Source: Enterobacteriaceae endosymbiont of Donacia crassipes
GTDB taxonomy: Bacteria > Pseudomonadota > Gammaproteobacteria > Enterobacterales > Enterobacteriaceae
Reading direction: 5' to 3'
NCBI RefSeq assembly: GCF_012569785.1
Contig: NZ_CP046202.1
Location: forward strand, 120,643 to 184,642
DNA length: 64,000 nucleotides
The position numbers and the translations under genes were made by a program. Below, piece by piece: positions 21,532-29,959 of this stretch; position 1 is the stretch's first letter, and every line of letters begins with the position of its first letter. The notes below the pieces were generated by a model. It made no database searches, was not told the DNA's origin, and saw only the letters and a list, made by a program, of their open reading frames with translations.

Positions 21532-22017
21532 TTAATTATTTGCTATTTTAATAAATTTTTCTATTGTTAAACGTAATTTTGTTGAACTTTTTTTTGAAAC
21601 ATGAAGTAATAAGTTAGCACTAAATTTACTTAATATATTTTTTTTTAATTCTGTTTTTTTTTTTTTTAAATTTTTTTTTGAAAAAATAGGATTAATTTTA
21701 ATATCTATTTTCTTTAAAGAAGGAATAACATATTTTTTTACGTAAAATAAAATATTTGATTTTTCAGATAATAATCTGAACATAGAACTAGCATTATTTG
21801 TTTCTATGATTAAAATATTATTTTTTACATTTTTAATATTATACCAATTATGTAATTTTATTGGTAAATATTTTTTGATAATTTTATTAATTTTTATTAG
21901 AATATTTGTATGTATATATATTTTATATAGTATTTTTGTATAAGATGAATAATATTTTTGTTGAAAAAATTTATTAATTAATAATAATTTATTATTACGC
22001 ATATTTTTTTTATCCAT
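21532..22017 (-). CDS. DUF721 / DciA-like protein (probable)
   Basis: A small basic protein of 161 aa. Residues ~55-110 (from LHNWYNIKNVKNNILIIETN on, with SSMFRLLSEKSNIL next) fit the DUF721/DciA fold: a W, a short beta-hairpin with a hydrophobic V-x-V-x core, an 'S-x-M/W-x-x-x-L' helix, then KIDIKINP. In several gammaproteobacteria a DUF721 gene lies on the opposite strand between lpxC and secA, exactly this position. DciA proteins help load or operate the replicative helicase DnaB in bacteria lacking DnaC. The C-terminal part is lysine-rich and not recognisable. The family call is by motif and position; function is inferred. Confidence 0.6.
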   Translation of the reverse strand: MDKKNMRNNKLLLINKFFQQKYYSSYTKILYKIYIHTNILIKINKIIKKYLPIKLHNWYNIKNVKNNILIIETNNASSMFRLLSEKSNILFYVKKYVIPSLKKIDIKINPIFSKKNLKKKKTELKKNILSKFSANLLLHVSKKSSTKLRLTIEKFIKIANN

Positions 22018-22123
22018 TTAATTTTTAATAAAAAGAATTATAAATATTTTTTATATTTAATTAAAATACATAATAAATAATATTTATAATTATACAATCA
22101 TATCTCTTATTAAGAGTATTTAT

Positions 22124-24661
22124 ATGTTAAAAAAAATTTTTACTAAAATTTTTGGTAGCAATAATGATAATATTTTAAAATGTGTTCAAAAAATAGTAAA
22201 CACTATTAATAATATGGAAAAAGAATTTGAAAATTTAACTAATTTTGAATTACAAAATAAAACTATATTTTTTAAAAAAAAATTACAAAATAACTTTACT
22301 TTAAAAAATATTCTTCCAGAAGCTTTTGCGACAGTTAGAGAAGCTAGTAAAAGAATGTTTAATATGCGTCATTTTGATGTTCAATTAATTGGAGGTATTG
22401 TTTTAAATAATAATTGTATAGCAGAAATGAAAACTGGTGAAGGAAAAACATTAACATCTACATTACCAGCTTATTTAAATGCTTTAACTAATAAAGGAGT
22501 TCATATTGTTACTGTAAATGATTATTTAGCTCAACGTGATGCGCAAAATAATAGAATGCTATTCGAATTTTTAGGTTTAACTGTAGGTCTTAATATATCT
22601 AATATATCATTAAAAGAAAAAAAAAATGCATATAAAGCAGATATTACATATGGGACCAATAATGAATTTGGATTTGATTTTTTAAGAGATAACATGGTTT
22701 TTGATTATAATAATAAAGTACAACGTGGTTTAAATTTTGCTATTATAGATGAGGTTGATTCGATATTAATTGATGAAGCTCGTACACCTTTAATTATATC
22801 AGGACCTACTGAAGATAATTCAGAATTATATATTAAAATAAACCATATTATTCCTAGATTAATATATCAAAAACAAGAAGATTCTAATTTATATACAGGT
22901 AAAGGACATTTTTTTATAGATGAAAAATCTCGTCAAGTATATTTAACAGAAAAAGGTTTAATTTTTTTAGAAAAATTTTTAACAAAAAAAAAAATAATTA
23001 ATATAGGTGAATCTTTATACTCTAATAATAATATAATTATTTTGCATCATATTATTTCTGCATTAAGAGCACATAAACTTTTTAAAAAAAATGTAGATTA
23101 TATATTAAAAAATAATAAAGTTATAATAGTAGATGAACATACTGGAAGATTAATGGAAGGTAGAAGATGGTCAGAAGGATTACATCAAGCAATAGAAGCA
23201 AAAGAAAATGTTAAAATTAATAATGAAAATCAAACTCTTGCGTCTATTACATTTCAAAATTATTTTAGACTATATAAAAAATTATCAGGCATGACAGGTA
23301 CTGCTAGTACAGAATCTTTTGAATTTAAAGAAATATATAAATTAGATACAATAATTATTCCAACTAATAAACCTATGATTAGAAAAGATCTTCCAGATTT
23401 AATTTATTTAACTAAAAAAGAAAAAATAAATGCAATTATTAATGATATAAAAGAAAAAAATTCAAAAGGTCAACCTGTATTGGTTGGTACTATTTCGATA
23501 AAAAAATCAGAATTGATATCTAAAAAATTAAAAAAAATAGGTATAAAACATAATATTTTAAATGCTAAATTTCATGTAAAAGAAGCAGAAATTATAGCAC
23601 AAGCAGGTATAAAAAAAGCAGTAACAATTGCAACTAATATGGCTGGTAGAGGAACAGATATTGTTTTAGGTGGTAATCTTTTAATAGATAAAAAATTTAG
23701 TTTTAATAAAATTGAAAAATTGAAATTAGAATGGCAGATAAAACATAATGAAATTATAAAATTAGGAGGTTTATATGTAATAGGTACTGAACGTCATGAA
23801 TCAAGAAGAATTGATAATCAATTAAGAGGTCGTGCTGGAAGACAAGGTGATCCTGGTATATCTAGATTTTATTTATCGATGGAAGATTCTTTAATGCGTA
23901 TTTTTGCACCAAAAAATATGTTATTTTTGATGAATAAATTAGGGATGAATGCCAATGATTGTATTGAACATCCCTGGATTACTAAAGCTATATCTAATGC
24001 ACAAAAAAAAGTAGAAAGTTATAATTTTGAAATACGTAAACAATTAATTGAATATGACGATATTATTAATGATCAACGTTTAATTATATATTTACAAAGA
24101 AATACATTATTAAAATCATTAAATTTTACTCAAATTATTAGAAATTTTAAAATTGATATATTTACAAATATAATAAATAATTATTTAAAATCTAATTCTT
24201 TTATTAAAGAAAAATTAAATTTTAAAAAATTAGAAATTTATTTTAAAAATATTTTTCATATTGAATTACCAATTAAAATTTGGATTGATGAATATCAAAA
24301 AAAAAATCAAAAAAAATTTAATAAAAATTCTATTATCAAAAAAATTATTGATTTTACAGAAAAAAAATATTTGAAAAAAATTTCTGTTTTAGAGAAAAAA
24401 TATGTAAATATTTTTGAAAAAAATATTATTTTACAAAATTTAGATAATTTATGGAAAGAACATCTTTCAACTATAGAATGTTTAAAACAAGGAATCCATT
24501 TAAGAGGTTATGCTCAAAAAGATCCAAAACAAGAATATAAACGTGAATCTTTTTTTATGTTTAATAATATGTTATATAACTTTAAAAAAAAAGTACTTAT
24601 TACTTTAAGTAAAATAGATAATAAAAAAATTCAAAAAATAATAAAACTACAATGTTTTTAA
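22124..24661 (+). CDS. secA: Preprotein translocase ATPase SecA, C-terminal tail lost
   Basis: Motor of Sec-dependent protein export, working with SecYEG at the inner membrane. 845 aa, against 901 in E. coli. Seen: [11 protein letters not shown], Walker A MKTGEGKT at 102-109, [63 protein letters not shown] and the helical-scaffold [15 protein letters not shown]. It stops at ...KIIKLQCF, before the acidic linker and the zinc-binding CxCx8CH tail that binds SecB and phospholipids. An eroded copy of that tail survives downstream in another frame (24786-24860). No secM leader precedes it. A CTCTTA/TAAGAG inverted repeat (22104-22116) lies just before the start. Confidence 0.96.
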   Translation: MLKKIFTKIFGSNNDNILKCVQKIVNTINNMEKEFENLTNFELQNKTIFFKKKLQNNFTLKNILPEAFATVREASKRMFNMRHFDVQLIGGIVLNNNCIAEMKTGEGKTLTSTLPAYLNALTNKGVHIVTVNDYLAQRDAQNNRMLFEFLGLTVGLNISNISLKEKKNAYKADITYGTNNEFGFDFLRDNMVFDYNNKVQRGLNFAIIDEVDSILIDEARTPLIISGPTEDNSELYIKINHIIPRLIYQKQEDSNLYTGKGHFFIDEKSRQVYLTEKGLIFLEKFLTKKKIINIGESLYSNNNIIILHHIISALRAHKLFKKNVDYILKNNKVIIVDEHTGRLMEGRRWSEGLHQAIEAKENVKINNENQTLASITFQNYFRLYKKLSGMTGTASTESFEFKEIYKLDTIIIPTNKPMIRKDLPDLIYLTKKEKINAIINDIKEKNSKGQPVLVGTISIKKSELISKKLKKIGIKHNILNAKFHVKEAEIIAQAGIKKAVTIATNMAGRGTDIVLGGNLLIDKKFSFNKIEKLKLEWQIKHNEIIKLGGLYVIGTERHESRRIDNQLRGRAGRQGDPGISRFYLSMEDSLMRIFAPKNMLFLMNKLGMNANDCIEHPWITKAISNAQKKVESYNFEIRKQLIEYDDIINDQRLIIYLQRNTLLKSLNFTQIIRNFKIDIFTNIINNYLKSNSFIKEKLNFKKLEIYFKNIFHIELPIKIWIDEYQKKNQKKFNKNSIIKKIIDFTEKKYLKKISVLEKKYVNIFEKNIILQNLDNLWKEHLSTIECLKQGIHLRGYAQKDPKQEYKRESFFMFNNMLYNFKKKVLITLSKIDNKKIQKIIKLQCF

Positions 24662-24698
24662 AAAAAAAATATAGTTTTAAATAAAAGTTTAAAACAAA

Positions 24699-24722
24699 AT
24701 CATTTAATTATTATTAAATGAT
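24699..24722 (+). terminator. Possible A/T-rich hairpin after secA
   Basis: A 10-bp stem (ATCATTTAAT/ATTAAATGAT) with a 4-nt TATT loop lies 38 bp after the secA stop, within the eroded secA 3' region. It contains one C-G pair and no following U-run, so terminator function is doubtful. Confidence 0.3.
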
Positions 24723-24785
24723 AAAACTAATATTTCTGTAAATAAAAAATAAATATTTAAATGATATAAATTTTTTTCAAAAAAA

Positions 24786-24860
24786 ATAGGACGAAATGAA
24801 AAATGTTTTTGTTATTTAGGTAAAAAATATAAATTTTGTTATGGATTAATATTTAAATAA
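24786..24860 (+). pseudogene. secA: Relic of the SecA C-terminal zinc-binding tail
   Basis: Reading from 24786 gives IGRNEKCFCYLGKKYK, then FCYGLIFK and a stop at 24858-24860. E. coli SecA ends [22 protein letters not shown], so this is plainly the old end of secA. It is in a different frame from the secA body (codon starts at 0 rather than 2 modulo 3), and several stops lie in the 124 bp between. That distance matches the length of the E. coli linker. The zinc ligand His is Tyr, so binding would be impaired even if it were translated. Position, length and sequence make the call strong. Confidence 0.88.
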
Positions 24861-24915
24861 TAACAACAGAGGGTATAAAAAATAAATTTATTTTTTATAC
24901 CCTCTGTTGTTATTA
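24858..24915. terminator. Perfect 58-bp palindrome between secA and dnaJ, probable bidirectional terminator
   Basis: Two 29-base arms are perfectly complementary with no mismatch and no spacer (centre between 24886 and 24887). The arm includes ACAGAGGGT, unusually G/C-rich for this genome. Its outer ends are the TAA of the relic secA tail (24858-24860) and the TAA of dnaJ (24913-24915 on the plus strand as TTA). It therefore fills exactly the space between the ancestral ends of two convergent genes. A hairpin could form in transcripts of either strand. Terminator function is inferred; trailing U-runs are poor. Confidence 0.7.
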
Positions 24916-26025
24916 GATTTTTATCTTATAAAAAAAATTTTTAATTTTTTCTAAAAATTTTTTTATTTTAGGAAAATTTTTATAATTAGAAAATTCATGA
25001 AAATTTTCATTTAATTGATATAAAATATCTTTTTGTTTTTTGTTTAAATTAGTTGGAGTTTCAATTATTATTTTACATAGTAAATCGCCAGGAATACTAC
25101 TTCTTTTAGTTAATTTTATTCCTTTATTACGTATTCTAAACATTTTTCCTGTTTGAGTACCTTCAGGAATTTTTAATTTTACATAACCATTTAATGTAGG
25201 TATCTTTATATTTCCCCCTAATGTAGCTATTATAAAACTAATAGGTAATTCACAATATAAATTATTACCTTCTCTAATAAATAAATGATGTTTTTTAATT
25301 TTAATTTCTATATATAAATCTCCAGAAATTCCATTTGAACCTATCTCTCCTTCACCGTTTAATCTAATGCGATCTCCAGTATCAATTCCACTCGGTATCT
25401 TTACTGATAAAGTTTTATAAGATTCTAATTTACCTTTACTTTTACAATAAAAACAAGGATTTTTAATAAAATTACCTTGTCCATGACATTTAGGACAAGT
25501 TTGTTGTACAGTAAAAAAACCTTGACTCATTTGTATTTGTCCATGACCATTACATGTATAACATTTTTGTAATGAACCATGTTGTGCTCCTGTCCCATTA
25601 CAATAATTACAATTTTTTAAAATAGGAATTTTAATTTCTTTTGTTATACCTGTAATTGCTTCTTCTAATGAAATTTCAATTAAATATTTTAAATCAGCAC
25701 CTTTTTTAGGTCTTTGATTTGTTCTTGAATTACCAAATATATCTCCAAAAACATCTCCAAAAATATCACTAAAATCAGTTGTATTATTTATATTTTCTTG
25801 TTCAAAAGCAGCATGTCCATATTGATCATAAGCAGTTCTTTTTTTTGAATCACTTAAGACTTCATAAGCTTGTTTTATTTCTTTAAACTTATCTTCAGCA
25901 TTTTTATTTCCGGGATTACGATCTGGGTGAAATTTTATAGCTAAACGTTTATATGCTTTTTTAATTTCACGATCTTCAGCATTTTTGCTAATACCTAAAA
26001 TATCATAATAATCTTTTTTTGCCAT
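24913..26025 (-). CDS. dnaJ: Chaperone DnaJ (Hsp40)
   Basis: Co-chaperone that delivers substrates to DnaK and stimulates its ATPase. 370 aa, against 376 in E. coli. Domains in order: J-domain (residues 4-70) with HPD at 33-35, a short G/F-type linker with [12 protein letters not shown], four CxxCxGxG-type zinc repeats (from CNYCNGTG to CFYCKSKG), and C-terminal beta domains with [19 protein letters not shown]. It lies downstream of dnaK on the same strand with 107 bp between, carrying a conserved-looking hairpin. Its stop codon forms one end of the 58-bp palindrome. Confidence 0.97.
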   Translation of the reverse strand: MAKKDYYDILGISKNAEDREIKKAYKRLAIKFHPDRNPGNKNAEDKFKEIKQAYEVLSDSKKRTAYDQYGHAAFEQENINNTTDFSDIFGDVFGDIFGNSRTNQRPKKGADLKYLIEISLEEAITGITKEIKIPILKNCNYCNGTGAQHGSLQKCYTCNGHGQIQMSQGFFTVQQTCPKCHGQGNFIKNPCFYCKSKGKLESYKTLSVKIPSGIDTGDRIRLNGEGEIGSNGISGDLYIEIKIKKHHLFIREGNNLYCELPISFIIATLGGNIKIPTLNGYVKLKIPEGTQTGKMFRIRNKGIKLTKRSSIPGDLLCKIIIETPTNLNKKQKDILYQLNENFHEFSNYKNFPKIKKFLEKIKNFFYKIKI

Positions 26026-26054
26026 AATAAATATACTGTCCTAATCCCATAATT

Positions 26055-26094
26055 TTATTAATACCGATTATTAATTGATAAACGGTATTAATAA
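26055..26094 (-). promoter_or_regulatory. Hairpin in the dnaK-dnaJ intergenic region
   Basis: A perfect 12-bp stem (26055-26066 with 26083-26094) encloses a 16-nt loop; its inner bases include ACCG/CGGT. It lies between the dnaK stop and the dnaJ start. It may act as a partial terminator or mRNA-processing element setting the DnaK:DnaJ ratio; role inferred. Confidence 0.55.
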
Positions 26095-26132
26095 TATATT
26101 TAAATATATGTATTTACAAAATAATTAAATAA

Positions 26133-28055
26133 TTATTTTTTTTTATCTTTTACTTCTTCAAATTCAGCATCTACAACTTCATTATTTTCATTTTCATTTT
26201 CAGATTTTACATTATTATTATTTTCTTTTTTAATATTATTATTATCTTGATTTATATTCATAATACTACTAGATAACTCAATTATTTTTTGTATTTTATT
26301 TTGTATGTCATCTTTATTTTCTGTTTTAAGAACTTTATTTAATTCATTAATAGCATTTTTTATTATTAACTTATCTTCTTTTTTAATTTGATTATCTAAT
26401 TCCTTAAGTTTTTTTTCAGTACTATGTATAAGTTGATCACCTTCATTACGTATTTTAACTAATTCTTCAAAAATACGATCAGATTCACTATTAGCTTCTG
26501 CATCTCTTATCATTTTTTCAACTTCTTCTTTATTTAAACCTGATGATGCCTGTATAGTAATTTTTTGTTCTTTACCACTTTTTTTATCTTTTGCAGAAAC
26601 ATGAAGTATTCCATCTGCATCTATATCAAATGTTACTTCTATTTGAGGTATGCCTCTAGGAGCTGGACTAATTCCATCTAAATTAAATTGTCCTAATGAT
26701 TTATTATCATTAGCTTTTTTACGTTCTCCTTGTAAAATATGAATAGTTACAGAAGACTGATTATCTTCTGCTGTTGAAAACACTTGACTATGTTTTGTAG
26801 GAATAGTTGTATTTTTATTAATTAATGGTGTCATTACACCACCCATAGTCTCTATACCTAAAGATAACGGAGTTACATCTAATAATAAAACATCTTTTAC
26901 ATCACCAGCTAATACTCCTCCTTGTACTGCGGCACCTATAGCTACTGCTTCATCAGGGTTAACATCTTTTCTTGGTTCTTTATTAAAAAATAATGTAACT
27001 TTACTTTGAACCATAGGCATACGAGTTTGTCCACCTACTAAAATTATATCATTAATATCTGAAACAGTTAAATTAGCATCTTTTAAAGCCATTTTAACTG
27101 GTTTTATTGATTGATCTACTAAATCTTCTACTAAAGATTCTAATTTAGCTCTTGTTAATTTTATATTTAAATGTTGTGGTCCTGAAGAATTTGCAGTAAT
27201 ATAAGGTAAATTTATATCAGTTTGTTGTGTTGAAGATAATTCAATTTTAGCTTTTTCAGCAGATTCTTTTAATCTTTGCATAGCTAATGGATCATTTTTT
27301 AAATCTATTCCTTGATCTTTTTTAAATTCAGTTACTAGGTAATTAATAATTCTACTATCAAAATCTTCTCCTCCTAAATGAGTATCTCCATTTGTTGATA
27401 ATACTTCAAAAGTTTTTTCACCATCAACATCATCTATTTCAATAATAGAAATATCAAAAGTTCCTCCACCTAAATCATAAACTGCTATAATACGATTTCC
27501 TTTGCCTTTATCTAATCCATATGCTAATGCAGCAGCTGTAGGTTCATTAATAATTCTTTTTACTTCTAATCCTGCTATTTTACCTGCATCTTTTGTAGCT
27601 TGACGTTGAGCATCATTAAAATATGCAGGTACTGTAATAACAGCAGCATTTACTTTAATGCCTAAAAAATCTTCAGCAGTTTTTTTCATTTTTTTTAAAA
27701 CTTCAGCAGAAATTTGTGGTGGTGCCATTTTTTTCCCTTCAATGTCAATCCAAGCATCACCATTATTAGATTCTACAATTTTATATGGCATTATTTTAAT
27801 ATCACGTTGTACCTCTTCATCATTAAATCTTCTTCCAATTAATCTTTTAATAGCAAAAAGAGTATTTTTAGGATTAGTAATCGCTTGACGTTTTGCTGGT
27901 TGTCCTACTAAAATTTCTCCATCTTTTGTATAAGCAATTACAGACGGAGTAGTTCTATCTCCTTCTGCATTTTCTAAAACTCTAGGTTTATTCCCATCTA
28001 TAACTGCCACACAAGAATTAGTGGTGCCTAAGTCAATACCTATTATTTTACTCAT
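26133..28055 (-). CDS. dnaK: Chaperone DnaK (Hsp70)
   Basis: ATP-dependent Hsp70 chaperone. 640 aa from the chosen ATG at 28055, against 638 in E. coli. I prefer this start because [15 protein letters not shown] matches the family N-terminus and AGGAGA precedes it closely; an upstream in-frame ATG at 28085 would add ten unmatched residues. Seen: the phosphate loops DLGTTNSC and [11 protein letters not shown], the hinge [21 protein letters not shown], substrate-domain motifs such as [14 protein letters not shown], and the C-terminal [13 protein letters not shown]. The gene has lower A/T and stronger conservation than its neighbours. It is transcribed from a sigma-32-type promoter at 28158-28190. 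Confidence 0.98.
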   Translation of the reverse strand: MSKIIGIDLGTTNSCVAVIDGNKPRVLENAEGDRTTPSVIAYTKDGEILVGQPAKRQAITNPKNTLFAIKRLIGRRFNDEEVQRDIKIMPYKIVESNNGDAWIDIEGKKMAPPQISAEVLKKMKKTAEDFLGIKVNAAVITVPAYFNDAQRQATKDAGKIAGLEVKRIINEPTAAALAYGLDKGKGNRIIAVYDLGGGTFDISIIEIDDVDGEKTFEVLSTNGDTHLGGEDFDSRIINYLVTEFKKDQGIDLKNDPLAMQRLKESAEKAKIELSSTQQTDINLPYITANSSGPQHLNIKLTRAKLESLVEDLVDQSIKPVKMALKDANLTVSDINDIILVGGQTRMPMVQSKVTLFFNKEPRKDVNPDEAVAIGAAVQGGVLAGDVKDVLLLDVTPLSLGIETMGGVMTPLINKNTTIPTKHSQVFSTAEDNQSSVTIHILQGERKKANDNKSLGQFNLDGISPAPRGIPQIEVTFDIDADGILHVSAKDKKSGKEQKITIQASSGLNKEEVEKMIRDAEANSESDRIFEELVKIRNEGDQLIHSTEKKLKELDNQIKKEDKLIIKNAINELNKVLKTENKDDIQNKIQKIIELSSSIMNINQDNNNIKKENNNNVKSENENENNEVVDAEFEEVKDKKK

Positions 28056-28157
28056 ATTAGAATCTCCTATACATTTATTTACCATTTATGGTATGAAATT
28101 TAATATACAAAAATATTTAATTTAATTTGTATAAATAAAAATCCCTAATGAAAAGGA

Positions 28158-28190
28158 AAATGGGGCCACATATTAATGCATCAAGGGGGG
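28158..28190 (-). promoter_or_regulatory. Sigma-32 heat-shock promoter of dnaK
   Basis: On the minus strand CCCCCCTTGAT (-35, CTTGAT at 28185-28180) is followed after exactly 14 nt by CCCCATTT (-10, 28165-28158). This is nearly identical in boxes and spacing to the E. coli dnaK P1 promoter. It is a conspicuous G/C island in an A/T-rich spacer, about 100 nt upstream of the dnaK start. Confidence 0.88.
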
Positions 28191-28416
28191 AATTTTATTT
28201 TTTTTAAAAAAATTTAAAATAATTTAAAAATTTTTAAATGTTTTTGTAATTATTAATTATAAATTATTTATAAAATATCACTAGATAATGTTATATAATA
28301 ACATTATCTAATAAATATATATTTTTTATATAATATTATTTATTATACATCATAATTTAAATTAAAATCAATATTTAATTTAAATTATTAAAATACTCTA
28401 TTATAGGAAATAAAAA

Positions 28417-29904
28417 ATGGAATATATAACAGATAAAATTATTTTCCCAAATAAAATACTATTAGACAGTATAGTAATACCTATATATGAAACATATAAA
28501 TTTTCTAAAATTACAAAAAAAATAAATCAAATATCTAATAATTATATATTAAATATTCTAAAAGAAAATAATATACAAGGTAAAATTAATCAAAGCATTA
28601 TTTTATATAATATTCCTAATGTTTTATGTAAAAAAATTTTAATTATTGGTTGTGGTATTCAAAATAAACTTAATAGAAATAAAAATAAATTAATTGTATG
28701 TAATACTATCAATATTTTAAAAAAATCTTCTTTTAAAGAAATTAATTGGTATCTTACAGATTTAAAAATAAATAATCTTGATTTATATTGGAATATAAGA
28801 GATACAATAGATATAATTGAACATAATATTTATAAATATAACAGATTTAAAAAAAACAAAACTTATTTTAAAACAAAAATAAAATTTATTATTACTAATA
28901 CTAATGACAATATTTATCATACTGCTATTAAACATTCTAAAGCTATTAATTTAGGTATAAAAAAAGCTAAAGATTTAGCTAACTTGCCTCCAAATATATG
29001 TACTCCTAAATATTTATCAAAAAAAGCAAAAAAATTAACAACAAAATATAAAAATATTTCCGTAAAAATTATTAATATAAAAAATATCAAAAAAATAGGT
29101 ATGAATGCTTATTTAGCAGTAAGTAAAGGATCAAAAAATAAACCTTTTATATCAATAATAAAATATCAGAATAACAATAAATCACAACCTATAGTATTAT
29201 TAGGCAAAGGAATTACTTTTGATTCAGGTGGTTTATCTTTAAAACCAAGTACTAATATGGGTGAAATGAAATATGATATGTGTGGTGCAGCAGCAGTATA
29301 TGGTACTATACATACAATAGCTGAATTAAAATTACCTATAAATATTATAGCTATTTTAGCTGGATGTGAAAATATGCCAGATAGTAATGCATATAGGCCT
29401 GGTGATATTATAAAAACATTATCTGGTATTACTGTAGAAATTACAAATACAGATGCAGAGGGACGTTTAATTTTATGTGATATATTAACTTATATTGAAA
29501 AATATAATCCTAAATATGTAATTGATATAGCGACCCTAACAGGAGCATGTGTTATTGCATTAGGTAATAATATAAGTGGTTTAATGGCTAATAATAAAAT
29601 ATTATCTAATAAAATTATAAAAGCTTCATTAGAAACAGATGATCGTGTTTGGGAATTACCTATTGATGATATTAGTTATTTTAATCAATTAAAATCTAAT
29701 TTTGCCGATTTAATTAATAGTAGTAGTGGTATTGCAGGAGCAATTACTGCAGCTTGTTTTTTATCTAAATTTACTAAAAAATATAATTGGGCTCATATAG
29801 ATATAGCTGGTACAGCATGGTATTACATAAATAATAAAGCTATTGCTTCAGGAAGACCAATTAATATGTTAAGTCAATTTTTAATTAATCAAACACAAAT
29901 ATAA
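28417..29904 (+). CDS. pepA: Cytosol aminopeptidase PepA
   Basis: Leucyl aminopeptidase of the M17 family, a manganese-dependent hexamer that recycles peptides; in E. coli it is also a DNA-binding accessory protein. 495 aa, against 503 in E. coli. Seen: LANLPPNICTPKYL, the metal site GKGITFDSGGLSLKPSTNMGEMKYDMCGAA (continuous, ~265-295), the NTDAEGRLIL loop, ATLTGACVIALG and WAHIDIAGTAW. Metal and catalytic Lys/Arg positions are kept. The N-terminal DNA-binding domain is poorly conserved. It starts a pepA-valS-argI run; holC, between pepA and valS in E. coli, is missing. Confidence 0.96.
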   Translation: MEYITDKIIFPNKILLDSIVIPIYETYKFSKITKKINQISNNYILNILKENNIQGKINQSIILYNIPNVLCKKILIIGCGIQNKLNRNKNKLIVCNTINILKKSSFKEINWYLTDLKINNLDLYWNIRDTIDIIEHNIYKYNRFKKNKTYFKTKIKFIITNTNDNIYHTAIKHSKAINLGIKKAKDLANLPPNICTPKYLSKKAKKLTTKYKNISVKIINIKNIKKIGMNAYLAVSKGSKNKPFISIIKYQNNNKSQPIVLLGKGITFDSGGLSLKPSTNMGEMKYDMCGAAAVYGTIHTIAELKLPINIIAILAGCENMPDSNAYRPGDIIKTLSGITVEITNTDAEGRLILCDILTYIEKYNPKYVIDIATLTGACVIALGNNISGLMANNKILSNKIIKASLETDDRVWELPIDDISYFNQLKSNFADLINSSSGIAGAITAACFLSKFTKKYNWAHIDIAGTAWYYINNKAIASGRPINMLSQFLINQTQI

Positions 29905-29959
29905 TAATCATTAATATTAATTTTGACATAAATTTTATTTATATAGGATATTTTTTATT

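Noticed and set aside
28056-28085. Ten-residue N-terminal extension of DnaK from an upstream in-frame ATG
   Set aside because: The extension matches no DnaK; a strong AGGAGA ribosome binding site precedes the internal ATG at 28055.
29933-29938. TTGACA upstream of valS
   Set aside because: No -10 box at an acceptable distance before the valS start.
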